Shown here piece after piece: positions 15,336 through 24,228 of a DNA stretch of 64,000 nt (position 1 is its first letter; each line of letters begins with the position of its first letter). Under the pieces are notes generated by a model. The model saw nothing but the letters and a program-made list of their open reading frames with translations. It ran no database searches and was not told where the DNA came from. Made by a program: the position numbers and the translations under genes. The stretch spans positions 62,001 through 126,000 of the forward strand of contig NZ_JAIRBA010000001.1 in the NCBI RefSeq assembly GCF_022008365.1, in the 5' to 3' direction. The stretch comes from Aequorivita vitellina. GTDB taxonomy: Bacteria; Bacteroidota; Bacteroidia; Flavobacteriales; Flavobacteriaceae.

Positions 15336-17108
15336 ATGAAGACGATGAAAATTTTATTCCTTTTGGGCTTTGTGCTGTGCGGATTTGCCGCTACTGCGCA
15401 AGTTCAGTTTGATGCCAAAGTGAGCAAAAAGAGACTCGGAATAAACGAACGTTTACGAGTAGATTTTGAAATGAACCAAGATGGCGATAATTTTAGACCA
15501 CCAAATTTTGATGGTTTTCGCGTTGTTGGTGGGCCCAATCAATCCATCAGCAATTCGTGGATAAATGGCAAAAGAAGTTTTTCAAAAACGTATTCATACT
15601 TTTTATCTCCGCAAACGCGCGGAAAAGTTACTATTGGTCAAGCCACCATTGAAGTTGAAGGCGAAACCTATAAAACACTTCCCGTTGAAGTAGAAATTAC
15701 TGCTGCCGTGGCAGTGCCAAAAGACGGCAATAATGCAGAATATGTTGCGAGTGAAAACGTACATTTGGTGGCAGAAGTCTCAAATGCCAATCCATTTTTA
15801 AATGAAGCTATAACTGTAACTTACAAATTATATGTTTCGCACGACGTGAGTATTACCAGCCAATGGCGTGAAATTGACACTCCAAAATATGCCGATTTTT
15901 GGAGTCAGAATATTGACAATCAAAACAATTATAAGGTTTCCGAAGGCAAATACAATGGCGAAGATTATCGCTTTGTAATTTTAAGAACTACTGTACTTTA
16001 TCCGCAAAAAACCGGCGAATTAGAAATTGAGCCGCTTACGCTAGATGTTCCAATAGACGTTCAAGGCAATCGCCGTGATATTTTTGGCCGCAGATTGATG
16101 GAGCGCGTTAATAAAACAATTTCTGCCGGAAAGCGAACTATAAATGTTAAACCACTTCCGCTGGAAGGAAAACCCGACGGCTTCAACGGCGCAGTTGGCG
16201 ATTTTGCTTTTAACGTAGCTGCAAACAAAACCACGCTCAACGCGAATGAATCTCTGCAACTCGACGTGAAAGTTTCAGGAAAAGGAAACTTAAAATTGTT
16301 TACAATTCCTTCGGTAAAACTTCCAAGTACATTGGAAGTTTATGAACCAGAACACAGCGAAAGTGTAAATACAACCGTTGGCGGAATGCAAGGTTCTATT
16401 ACTGACTCGTACACTATTGTCCCGCAATTTAAAGGTACATATCCTATAAACCCGATTACTTTTTCGTTTTTCAATCCGAAAACTGAAAAATACCAAACCA
16501 TCACTTCAAAAGAATTTACAATTGAAGTTGAAAACGGACCAATATCTGCCACTACGCCAAACTCAACTGCAAGCGATGGCAATAAAAAAGTTGTGCTTTC
16601 AAAAGACAATTTTAAATATATAAAGTTAGACGCCAATCTACGGCCGATAGCGGAGGAAGGTTTCTTTAAATCGCCGTTATTTTGGTCGCTTTTGGGTGGG
16701 CCATTTTTATTGATTCCGCTATTTATTCTCGCTGGGAAAAAACGCAGAGAACGCTTAAATGATGTAGAAGGAAACAAATTACGACAAGCAAATAAGCTCG
16801 CTAAAAAATACCTGTCTGAAGCAAAACGAAATATGGCCAACCCGGGTGCTTTTTATGAAGCGTTGGAACGCGCACTTCACAATTATTTAAAAGCAAAACT
16901 CAATATTGAAACAACTGAAATGGAAAAAAGTCTCATTTCAAAAATGCTTTCGGAACGAAACGTTGAAGCACCCGTTGTTGAAAACTTCATCGGCATATTA
17001 AAAAGCTGCGAGTTTGCACGATATGCTTCGGCAAGTACTTCATCTGTGCAACAAGATTACAGCAAAGCGGTGACGGTTATTTCAAACATTGATAAACAAA
17101 TACAGTAA
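15336..17108 (+). CDS. batD: BatD family protein
   Basis: The 590-residue protein has a signal peptide (ending ATAQ), then about 400 residues of repeated beta-sandwich domains facing the periplasm (for example LRVDFEMNQDGDNFRPP and KPDGFNGAVGDFAF, both BatD hallmarks), one membrane segment near 445-467 (LLGGPFLLIPLFILAGKK) and a helical cytoplasmic tail. It lies 3 bases after batC and 11 before batE. BatD is thought to scaffold the Bat complex. ATG 15345 is an alternative start three codons in. Confidence 0.92.
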   Translation: MKTMKILFLLGFVLCGFAATAQVQFDAKVSKKRLGINERLRVDFEMNQDGDNFRPPNFDGFRVVGGPNQSISNSWINGKRSFSKTYSYFLSPQTRGKVTIGQATIEVEGETYKTLPVEVEITAAVAVPKDGNNAEYVASENVHLVAEVSNANPFLNEAITVTYKLYVSHDVSITSQWREIDTPKYADFWSQNIDNQNNYKVSEGKYNGEDYRFVILRTTVLYPQKTGELEIEPLTLDVPIDVQGNRRDIFGRRLMERVNKTISAGKRTINVKPLPLEGKPDGFNGAVGDFAFNVAANKTTLNANESLQLDVKVSGKGNLKLFTIPSVKLPSTLEVYEPEHSESVNTTVGGMQGSITDSYTIVPQFKGTYPINPITFSFFNPKTEKYQTITSKEFTIEVENGPISATTPNSTASDGNKKVVLSKDNFKYIKLDANLRPIAEEGFFKSPLFWSLLGGPFLLIPLFILAGKKRRERLNDVEGNKLRQANKLAKKYLSEAKRNMANPGAFYEALERALHNYLKAKLNIETTEMEKSLISKMLSERNVEAPVVENFIGILKSCEFARYASASTSSVQQDYSKAVTVISNIDKQIQ

Positions 17109-17119
17109 AAAAGAAGAAG

Positions 17120-17869
17120 ATGAAAAAGCTGCTGTACATATTAATTTTATTAGTTTCCTTCTCGAGTATTGCCCAAAACCAAAATCTTTTCGATCAAGGG
17201 AAAGAGCTTTACAAAAATGGAAAATATCAACAAGCAATCAACGCTTGGATGCAGATTTTAGACAAAGGCGAACATTCTGCCGAACTCTATTTCAATCTGG
17301 GAAATGCGCAGTATAAGTTGAACCAAATTGGTCCGAGTGTGTATTATTACGAGAAAGCGCTTCAACTTTCACCCAACGATTCAGACATAAAAAATAATCT
17401 TGCTTTTGCAGAAAATGCGCGTATTGATTCTATTGAGCCTTTACCACAAACCGTTTTTTCAAAATGGTATAAGAGCATTGCAGGCGTTTTCACATTCAAT
17501 GGCTGGGCAATTTTAGCAGTTATTTTTTCAATACTTTTTGTGGCCTTATTTTTATTTTACTATTTCGCTTATACCGAAAAAAGAAAGCGTTTGCTTTTTG
17601 CAAGTTCGATGTTTGCGGGAATTTTTCTAGTGACATCGTTAACGATGGCTTTTGTAACGTATAGCGATTTCACCAAAAAACAACCCGCAATTATTTTTGC
17701 GAGCGAAATTGAAGTAAAAACCGAACCTTCAATGGGAAGCAGCGTTGCATTTACACTTCACGAAGGCACCAAGGTTCAAATTTCTGCGCAGGATGGCAAT
17801 TGGTACCGCATTACTTTAGCAGACGGAAAAGACGGCTGGATTCCCGCCACCGATTTAAAACAACTTTAA
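17120..17869 (+). CDS. batE: BatE, TPR and SH3-like domain protein
   Basis: A 249-residue exported and membrane-bound protein closing the Bat operon. It has a signal peptide, TPR repeats (LYFNLGNAQYKLNQIGPSVY), two membrane segments between about residues 125 and 180, and a C-terminal bacterial SH3 domain (VKTEPSMGSSVAFTLHEG, then DGWIPATDLKQL) of the kind that binds peptidoglycan or peptide ligands. It is convergent with cvpA, with only 3 bases between the stops. Confidence 0.9.
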   Translation: MKKLLYILILLVSFSSIAQNQNLFDQGKELYKNGKYQQAINAWMQILDKGEHSAELYFNLGNAQYKLNQIGPSVYYYEKALQLSPNDSDIKNNLAFAENARIDSIEPLPQTVFSKWYKSIAGVFTFNGWAILAVIFSILFVALFLFYYFAYTEKRKRLLFASSMFAGIFLVTSLTMAFVTYSDFTKKQPAIIFASEIEVKTEPSMGSSVAFTLHEGTKVQISAQDGNWYRITLADGKDGWIPATDLKQL

Positions 17870-17872
17870 AAG

Positions 17873-18427
17873 TTACTCAATACTGTCTTTAACGTTTTCG
17901 TTTTCTAAAGGCGAATTTATTTCTGGCAGTTCAATATTCAATTCGTCCACTTCTTTCATAATTGCTGGCAGAATAGCAGGCGCTATTGCAGCAACGGGCG
18001 TGTAAAGAATTGAGTCGTCTCGTTGTTCGGGCGAAAGGATTCTATAATCTTCAGAAGCGTTTACAAACATAAAAACAACGCTTAATATAAACGCAAATTT
18101 TAAGGCATTAAATACACCTCCAAAAATTTTATTGAAAATACCCATCATTGCGAAATCGGCCACTTTTGTTAAAATTCTTCCCAACAGCGCAAAGAGAAAC
18201 ATAATAATAAAGAAGGTGATTAAAAAAGATGCTATATTGGTTAAGTCTTCACTCCAGTCAAACCATTTTTCAATATAAACGCGCGCATAATCTGAAAAAA
18301 ACATAGCGCCATAAACCCCAGCAACGAGACCGATTAATGATGCTAACGATCTTAGAATTCCCTTCCGAAAACCCATAAAAAAAGCTATGATTAAAATGAT
18401 GCCAATTACAATATCTATGGTATTCAT
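17873..18427 (-). CDS. CvpA family membrane protein
   Basis: This 184-residue protein has four predicted membrane helices and begins MNTIDIVIGIILIIAFFMG, the typical CvpA opening, followed by the conserved GFRKGILRSLASLIGLVAG segment. CvpA was named for colicin V production, but in most bacteria it is a conserved inner-membrane protein linked to envelope homeostasis. The last 35 residues are acidic and soluble. It is convergent with batE and divergent from the gene at 18530. Confidence 0.85.
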   Translation of the reverse strand: MNTIDIVIGIILIIAFFMGFRKGILRSLASLIGLVAGVYGAMFFSDYARVYIEKWFDWSEDLTNIASFLITFFIIMFLFALLGRILTKVADFAMMGIFNKIFGGVFNALKFAFILSVVFMFVNASEDYRILSPEQRDDSILYTPVAAIAPAILPAIMKEVDELNIELPEINSPLENENVKDSIE

Positions 18428-18501
18428 ATTTCAAAAATTTTTATAAATATACCATTTTCCAAATTCTGAATTCTGTATTCATAATTCAGAATTGTAAAAT
18501 G

Positions 18502-18509
18502 TATCTTTG
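18502..18509 (+). promoter_or_regulatory. -7 element (TATCTTTG) before the pheS cluster
   Basis: TATCTTTG matches TAnnTTTG and lies 20 bases before the ATG at 18530. It probably drives 18530, pheS and perhaps the small genes behind them. An imperfect inverted repeat made of GAATTCTG/CAGAATT words lies just upstream. Confidence 0.6.
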
Positions 18510-18529
18510 CAGATTAATTTATGTATTAA

Positions 18530-18886
18530 ATGGCACGCGACGAACAATTAAAAATGCAATGGGAAGAAGTAGTAAAGCTACTGAGCAACCGCTTTGCTGA
18601 TGGAGATACTTTAGACTTAGATGCAATAATCTATTTGATTGGTTTGCAGGAGCTGGGTCAATTACACCGAAAGTTTAAAAAAGACGAAAAACTAAACCTA
18701 ATGCATATAGCCATCTGCCGAGTTTTAGAACCGTATGGCTATTACGAGTTCGATTATTTTGACGAAGAGGGCTGGCCACATTACACGGTTTTAGAACAAT
18801 TACCACCGCTAAAAGCAGGAGAACAAAGTGTTTTAATGAAGGAAGCAATTGTGCAGTATTTTGTTGAAAAGAAAGTGATTAACTAA
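18530..18886 (+). CDS. Conserved small cytoplasmic protein, function unknown
   Basis: A 118-residue soluble protein (start MARDEQLKMQWEEV) with no motif I can assign. It is rich in acidic and aromatic residues (YGYYEFDYFDEEGWPHY) and lacks a signal or membrane segment. I recall similar proteins as conserved hypotheticals next to pheS in Flavobacteria, but cannot confirm it here. It precedes pheS by 27 bases with a promoter in front, so the two are probably co-transcribed. Coding is supported by codon usage and the well-placed -7 element. Confidence 0.75.
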   Translation: MARDEQLKMQWEEVVKLLSNRFADGDTLDLDAIIYLIGLQELGQLHRKFKKDEKLNLMHIAICRVLEPYGYYEFDYFDEEGWPHYTVLEQLPPLKAGEQSVLMKEAIVQYFVEKKVIN

Positions 18887-18913
18887 AATATTTTTTCCTT
18901 AGAAAATTTTGTA

Positions 18914-19933
18914 ATGATAGAAACAATAAAAAACCACATATCCGAAGTACAAGCATTTTCTTCAACCAATAAAGAAGAAATAGAAAACTTCCGCATAAAA
19001 TATTTAGGGAAGAAGGGCATTTTAAATAGCTTTTTTGCCGAATTTAAAAACGTACCGAAAGAACAGAAAAAGGAATTCGGGCAAGTTATAAACACGCTTA
19101 AAAATACAGCGCAGGAAAAAGTAGATGCTTTAAAGGCAGCTATTGAAAACAGCACTGAAACTAAAGGCGTTTACGGCGATCTTTCGCGTCCGGGAGAAGT
19201 AATTTCGCTAGGCTCGCGTCACCCCATTTCCATCGTGCAAAACAAAATTATCGATATCTTTTTGCGTATCGGTTTCAACGTTTCCGAAGGCCCCGAAATT
19301 GAAGACGACTGGCATAACTTTACCGCATTAAACCTGCCCGAATATCACCCTGCCCGCGATATGCAGGATACATTTTTTGTGCAAACCAACCCAGATGTTT
19401 TGTTGCGCACCCACACTTCGTCTGTGCAGGTTCGCTACATGGAAAACAACAAACCACCAATCCGTACAATTTCACCGGGTCGCGTTTACCGAAATGAAGC
19501 CATTTCAGCACGGTCGCACTGCTTTTTCCACCAAGTGGAAGGTTTGTATGTGGATAAAGGTGTAAGCTTTGCAGACTTGAAGCAAACGCTGCAATATTTC
19601 ACTACGGAAATGTTTGGAAAATCTAAAATCCGACTTCGTCCTTCCTATTTCCCGTTTACGGAACCAAGTGCCGAAGTTGATGTTTATTGGGGTTTAGAAA
19701 CCGAAGCAGATCATAAAATTACAAAAGGAACCGGCTGGCTAGAAATTGGCGGCTGCGGAATGGTAGATCCAAATGTGCTTAAAAACTGTGGCATCGATCC
19801 AGAAAAATACTCCGGCTTCGCATTTGGTGTGGGTATTGATCGAATTGCTATGCTTTTGCACCAAATTCCAGATATTAGAATGTTCAGTGAAAACGATGTT
19901 CGCTTTTTAGAGCAATTTAAAAGTGTGCTTTAA
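18914..19933 (+). CDS. pheS: Phenylalanine-tRNA ligase alpha subunit
   Basis: The 339-residue catalytic subunit charges tRNA-Phe together with PheT. Visible features are the N-terminal coiled-coil, the class II motif 2 (SPGRVYRNEAISARSH, then FFHQVEGLYVD), the phenylalanine-pocket region (PSYFPFTEPSAEVDVYWG) and motif 3 (GFAFGVGIDRIAMLL). Length is normal for bacteria. pheT is not in the window, as is common in Bacteroidota where the subunits are unlinked. Confidence 0.97.
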   Translation: MIETIKNHISEVQAFSSTNKEEIENFRIKYLGKKGILNSFFAEFKNVPKEQKKEFGQVINTLKNTAQEKVDALKAAIENSTETKGVYGDLSRPGEVISLGSRHPISIVQNKIIDIFLRIGFNVSEGPEIEDDWHNFTALNLPEYHPARDMQDTFFVQTNPDVLLRTHTSSVQVRYMENNKPPIRTISPGRVYRNEAISARSHCFFHQVEGLYVDKGVSFADLKQTLQYFTTEMFGKSKIRLRPSYFPFTEPSAEVDVYWGLETEADHKITKGTGWLEIGGCGMVDPNVLKNCGIDPEKYSGFAFGVGIDRIAMLLHQIPDIRMFSENDVRFLEQFKSVL

Positions 19934-19978
19934 TAGATGTGAGACGCCGCCGCGTTATTAGACTTTAAAATTTTTATT

Positions 19979-20143
19979 ATGAAAAAATACCTTGTTATTG
20001 CCCTGCTCGTAATTGTTGGTTTAGCAATTGCTTATCTAACATTTATAATCGCAGCCATCAAAATTATTATAGGTTCCATTTTGTTGGGCGTCGCAGCAAT
20101 CGCACTTTTGGCGGTTTGGATTATGTGGAAAATTGACGATTAA
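19979..20143 (+). CDS. Small two-helix membrane protein (54 residues)
   Basis: ATG at 19979 opens a 54-codon frame ending TAA at 20141-20143. The product has two hydrophobic helices (about 4-26 and 29-48) around a single lysine, ending in a short charged tail KIDD. Support for coding: it lies tightly between pheS and the next gene (only 2 bases between its stop and the following ATG), shares their strand, and has an ordered membrane pattern. Function is unknown. It is easily missed because of its size. Confidence 0.68.
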   Translation: MKKYLVIALLVIVGLAIAYLTFIIAAIKIIIGSILLGVAAIALLAVWIMWKIDD

Positions 20144-20145
20144 CT

Positions 20146-20541
20146 ATGCGAAAAGATATTGAAATACCGCAAGCTGAAAACATTCATATTGTAGCAATTA
20201 AAGAATGGGATCAAGAGATTGAAGCAGCCTTGTGGACAATTTATTTTGTGAATAATCGCGAGGAAGAAATAGACACCGTTTTAGTAATGTCGCGCGGCAA
20301 TACCAATGATAAAAAAACAACAACACTGCGTCGTAATTTAGGTAATGTTTCCTCAAAAGACGCGGTAAAAGTTGAATTTATGGCTGACGATGTATTGGGT
20401 TTTACCAATGAATACCTGGTTACATTTTTTGCTGAAAATAAACTCTTTGAAAGAAAATTTACTTTTGCTCCGTACAGTATTTCAGATGAAAAAACGGTTA
20501 AACTCCCCGCTATTGACACCGAAGGAATTTTAGCCAAATAA
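20146..20541 (+). CDS. Conserved small protein of the pheS cluster
   Basis: A 131-residue soluble protein beginning MRKDIEIPQAENIHIVAI. No enzymatic motif is visible; the alternating hydrophobic pattern (IHIVAIKEWDQEIEAALWTI, VKVEFMADDV) suggests a beta-rich fold. Relatives in Flavobacteria are, as I recall, often mislabelled as a PheRS subunit because of their position; the sequence has no aminoacyl-tRNA synthetase motif. It starts 2 bases after the 54-residue membrane protein and ends 8 bases before the ABC ATPase. Confidence 0.72.
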   Translation: MRKDIEIPQAENIHIVAIKEWDQEIEAALWTIYFVNNREEEIDTVLVMSRGNTNDKKTTTLRRNLGNVSSKDAVKVEFMADDVLGFTNEYLVTFFAENKLFERKFTFAPYSISDEKTVKLPAIDTEGILAK

Positions 20542-20549
20542 TTTTTGCG

Positions 20550-21497
20550 ATGCTAAAAGTTGAAATCGATTCCTTTTCCTATTCCGAAAAAACCATTTTA
20601 AAGAACATTCATTTCACTTTAAAACCAGGCGAACACCTCAGCATTTTAGGTGAAAGCGGCTGCGGAAAATCCACACTTTTACATCTTGTTTACGGCCTGC
20701 TTCATTTAGAAAACGGAAGCATTTATTACAACGAAAAGAAGCTACTCGGACCCACCAAAACACTTATTCCCGGTGAGCTATTTATGAAACTGGTAGCGCA
20801 AGAATTCAACATTATGCCTTTTACAACCGTTGCTGAAAATCTTGGTTCGCACCTTTCAAAATTAGACGAAGAAAAAGACGAAAATAGAATTGACGCATTA
20901 CTGGAAGTTGTTGAAATGGAAGCCTTCAAAAATACATTGGTTAAAAACCTCAGCGGCGGACAAAAACAACGCGTAGCTTTGGCAAAAGCTTTAGCCAACG
21001 AACCCGAAGTTCTCTTGCTGGACGAGCCTTTCAGCAATATTGACACCTTCAGAAAAAATAAATTACAACGAAATATTTTCAGTTATTTGAAAAAAAATAA
21101 CATCAGTTGCATCACCGCAACCCACGATAGCGATGAAGCTTTGGCGTTTTCCGATCATATTTTAATGCTGAAAAATGGAACGATCGAAATGACTGGCACG
21201 CCACAATTTATTTACGAAAGCGTTTCAACCGAATATCAAGCAGGCTTTTTTGGTGATGCGAATTTACTTCCAAAGAAATTATTTTCAGCTAATAAAGTTT
21301 CCGAAAATATTATAGTCTTTCCCCATCAACTTAAGGTTTCAGAAGAAAAAACTAAGCTTGAAGTAGCGATTAAAAAAAGCTATTTTAAAGGCGATCATTT
21401 CCTTATTGAAAGTATTTGGAACGAACAAACAATCTTTTTTAAGCATCACAATTCGCTGGAAGTAAATATTATGTTACATCTTTCGTATTCCAAATAA
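20550..21497 (+). CDS. ABC transporter ATP-binding protein, no permease adjacent
   Basis: A 315-residue ABC ATPase: Walker A GESGCGKST (residues 34-42), Q-loop region AQEFNIMPF, signature LSGGQKQR, Walker B LLLDEPFSNID and switch histidine in TATHDSDEA. About 100 residues follow the nucleotide-binding domain, like the regulatory/TOBE-type tails of PotA/ModC-style importers (LPKKLFSANKV onward). No permease or binding-protein gene lies in the cluster, so its partner is elsewhere or it is a soluble regulator. Substrate is not predictable. Confidence 0.87.
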   Translation: MLKVEIDSFSYSEKTILKNIHFTLKPGEHLSILGESGCGKSTLLHLVYGLLHLENGSIYYNEKKLLGPTKTLIPGELFMKLVAQEFNIMPFTTVAENLGSHLSKLDEEKDENRIDALLEVVEMEAFKNTLVKNLSGGQKQRVALAKALANEPEVLLLDEPFSNIDTFRKNKLQRNIFSYLKKNNISCITATHDSDEALAFSDHILMLKNGTIEMTGTPQFIYESVSTEYQAGFFGDANLLPKKLFSANKVSENIIVFPHQLKVSEEKTKLEVAIKKSYFKGDHFLIESIWNEQTIFFKHHNSLEVNIMLHLSYSK

Positions 21498-21590
21498 ACT
21501 GACTTCCTTAAAAAGAGAAGTTTAAACTTTCGTGCTCAACTAATTTTAAAAGTTTTAATTTTAGGCTACACGTTTTCAATTTTATTAAAT

Positions 21591-23048
21591 ATGAACTGGA
21601 TTCTTCTTTCCGAAATTATTTATGGAATTATCGTCGTCTTGGTTAGCCTGAGGGTTGTGTACGACACGCAAAACACCACCAAAACGCTTGCTTATCTGCT
21701 AGCTATTATCTTTTTGCCGTTTATAGGAATCATCATTTATTTTTCATTTGGCATCAATTATCGCAAGCGGAAAATGTACAGTAAAAAGATTTTCAACAAT
21801 GCGAAATTGAAGAAAACCATTCAAAACCGCATTTTTGAAACTTCGCAAACTGTAATTAATACCAGATATGAGACGGTTAAAAATTTTAAAAAACTGGCCA
21901 GCTTGGTGCTTAACGAAATTTCAAGCCCTATTTCGCAGGGAAATGATGTTACTCTTTTGCATAACGGAGAAAATAAATTTCCGAGTGTGTTGGAAGCCCT
22001 TTCCAATGCTAAAGATCACATTCATATTGAATATTATATTTTTGATGCGGGCGAAATAGGTCGTAAAATTATAGACTTGTTGATTCAAAAGGCGCAACAA
22101 GGTGTAACTGTACGTTTTATTTACGACGATTTTGGCAGTAGGGAAATTCGCAAAAAACAAGTGCCTAGATTGCGAGCTGCAGGAGTTTCAGCTTTTCCTT
22201 TTTACAAAATAAAACTTATTGCACTAGCAAATAGGTTAAACTACCGCAACCACCGTAAAATCATTGTTGTTGATGGTATTTTGGGATTTGTTGGGGGCAT
22301 AAATGTAAGTGATAAGTACATTAACGACACCCAAAAAAAGAATGATTTATTTTGGCGCGATACACATTTAAAAATTGAAGGACCAGCGGTTAAAAGCTTG
22401 CAGTATGTTTTTATAGGCGACTGGAATTATTGCTCGGGTGAACAATTGGAGCCTACTAAAATCCTCTTTCCCGACGACGAGGAGTTTCCGTCCGAAGCTG
22501 ATAAAATTGTGCAAATTGCTTTTAGCGGACCAGATTCTGATACGCCTTTAATTCAGCAAACATTATTGCAGGCTATCAACTTGGCCAAAGAAGAAATTCT
22601 TATTACCACACCTTATTTTATGCCTGGCGATAGCATTTTGGAAAGCTTGGTGATTGCCGCGGCAAGTGGTACTAAAGTGAAAATATTAGTTCCCGGCGCT
22701 TCAGATTCAAATTTCGTAAACTATGCTGCACGTTCCTTTTACGGCCGACTTTTAAACGCTGGCGCCAAAATATATTGTTATCAAAAAGGATTTGTGCACG
22801 CAAAAACAATGGTTGTTGATAAGCAGCTTACTATTGTTGGCACTGCAAATATGGACATTCGCAGTTTCGATTTAAATTTTGAAGTAAACGCAATTGTTTA
22901 TGATGAAGAAATTGCGCACCAACTTCGCCAAACTTTTTACGATGACTTAAAAGATGCAACTAGTATAGATTTAAAATCGTGGAACACTCGCTCAAAATTC
23001 ACCCAACTTATGGAGAAATTAGCCGGATTGTTTTCACCTTTAATGTAG
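21591..23048 (+). CDS. cls: Cardiolipin synthase (phospholipase D family)
   Basis: This 485-residue membrane enzyme condenses phosphatidylglycerol into cardiolipin. Two N-terminal membrane helices (about 4-21 and 32-52) are followed by two HKD motifs: His221, Lys223, Asp228 (HRKIIVVD) and His403, Lys405, Asp410 (HAKTMVVD). Length and order match bacterial Cls. It is preceded by 93 bases without an exact -7 element and is convergent with the reductase gene, 21 bases between stops. Confidence 0.94.
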   Translation: MNWILLSEIIYGIIVVLVSLRVVYDTQNTTKTLAYLLAIIFLPFIGIIIYFSFGINYRKRKMYSKKIFNNAKLKKTIQNRIFETSQTVINTRYETVKNFKKLASLVLNEISSPISQGNDVTLLHNGENKFPSVLEALSNAKDHIHIEYYIFDAGEIGRKIIDLLIQKAQQGVTVRFIYDDFGSREIRKKQVPRLRAAGVSAFPFYKIKLIALANRLNYRNHRKIIVVDGILGFVGGINVSDKYINDTQKKNDLFWRDTHLKIEGPAVKSLQYVFIGDWNYCSGEQLEPTKILFPDDEEFPSEADKIVQIAFSGPDSDTPLIQQTLLQAINLAKEEILITTPYFMPGDSILESLVIAAASGTKVKILVPGASDSNFVNYAARSFYGRLLNAGAKIYCYQKGFVHAKTMVVDKQLTIVGTANMDIRSFDLNFEVNAIVYDEEIAHQLRQTFYDDLKDATSIDLKSWNTRSKFTQLMEKLAGLFSPLM

Positions 23049-23069
23049 TTGCGAAATTTAAACTTCAAA

Positions 23070-24068
23070 CTAAACCACAACAATCATCTTTCCTTTATTT
23101 TTCCCGTTAAACAAATCTATAAACGCTTGCGGAATGCTGTCAAAACCTTCAACTACAGTTTCTAAATAATTTAGTTTATCGTCTTCCATCCATTTACCCA
23201 ATTGCTTTTGGGCGGGGCCGAAATCTTTTACGAAATCGCGCACAATAAAACCTTGCATTAAAATACTGTTTTTAATAAGCAGTGGTTCTACTCTGGGACC
23301 GGTTTGGGTTTCGGTTTTGTTGTAAAGCGAAATTGCACCACAATTTATCACTCTTCCAAATTTGTTCATATTCACCAAAGCGGCATCCAGAATTTCACCG
23401 CCCACATTGTCAAAATAAACATCAACGCCATTGGGACAAGCAGTCTCAATTGCCTTTTTCATATTACTCGTGGTTTTGTAATTGATAGCGGCATCAAAGC
23501 TAAATTTTTCTTTAATCTGATCTATTTTTTCTTCGCTTCCTGCAATGCCAACAACGCGACAACCTTTTATTTTTCCTATCTGCCCTGCAACGCTTCCCAC
23601 CGCACCTGCGGCTCCGGAAACTAAAAGTGTTTCCCCTTTTTGAAGTTTCCCTATTTTCTCAAGACCCAAATAAGCCGTTAAACCTGTTAATCCCAAAACT
23701 CCTAAATAGGCTTTTAATGGCGCGTTTTTACGGTCAACTTTGTTTAATCCATTTCCGTTCGAGGTTTGAAATTGCTTCCACTGAAGCATGCCATTTACAA
23801 AATCGCCCTTCTTAAAATTGCTGTTATTAGATTCTACCACTTCAGCAATAATACCAGATTCCAAAGGTTTACCAATTTCAAAAGGCGGAATGTACGATTT
23901 TTCATCACGCATTCTTCCGCGCAAATATGGATCTACCGAAACGTATTTTGTTTGCAATAATAATTCCCCATCTTTTGGTTGCGGCATATCTTCTTCGGTG
24001 AATTCAAAATCATTTAATGACGGTTTTCCTGTGGGACGTTGTTTTAATTCTATTATTTTATTTTTCAT
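23070..24068 (-). CDS. NADP-dependent medium-chain oxidoreductase (CurA / leukotriene B4 dehydrogenase type)
   Basis: A 332-residue zinc-free MDR enzyme. It shows VDPYLRGRM near the N-terminus and the Rossmann motif SGAAGAVGSVAGQIGK, both characteristic of the prostaglandin reductase / CurA group that reduces the double bond of alpha,beta-unsaturated carbonyls with NADPH. YFDNVGG, typical of this family, follows. No zinc-binding cysteines are present. It stands alone, divergent from the FUSC gene. Its physiological substrate is unknown; detoxification of reactive enones is a reasonable inference. Confidence 0.9.
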   Translation of the reverse strand: MKNKIIELKQRPTGKPSLNDFEFTEEDMPQPKDGELLLQTKYVSVDPYLRGRMRDEKSYIPPFEIGKPLESGIIAEVVESNNSNFKKGDFVNGMLQWKQFQTSNGNGLNKVDRKNAPLKAYLGVLGLTGLTAYLGLEKIGKLQKGETLLVSGAAGAVGSVAGQIGKIKGCRVVGIAGSEEKIDQIKEKFSFDAAINYKTTSNMKKAIETACPNGVDVYFDNVGGEILDAALVNMNKFGRVINCGAISLYNKTETQTGPRVEPLLIKNSILMQGFIVRDFVKDFGPAQKQLGKWMEDDKLNYLETVVEGFDSIPQAFIDLFNGKNKGKMIVVV

Positions 24069-24199
24069 GTTTACTAATCTTTACGAATAGCTTAAATTTA
24101 ATACTTTAAAACCCAATCTGAGTATGCAAAAACCTATTTAATAAAACAATAACAATTTTCTTTTCTGAAAAGATTAACGAACTTACAATGTGTAGTCAA

Positions 24200-24207
24200 T
24201 ACCTTTG
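24200..24207 (+). promoter_or_regulatory. -7 element (TACCTTTG) before the FUSC gene
   Basis: TACCTTTG matches TAnnTTTG. An upstream TTG start at 24205 would overlap it, so the later TTG at 24229 is taken as the translation start. Confidence 0.58.
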
Positions 24208-24228
24208 CCGCTAGCCAAATTAATCCTG

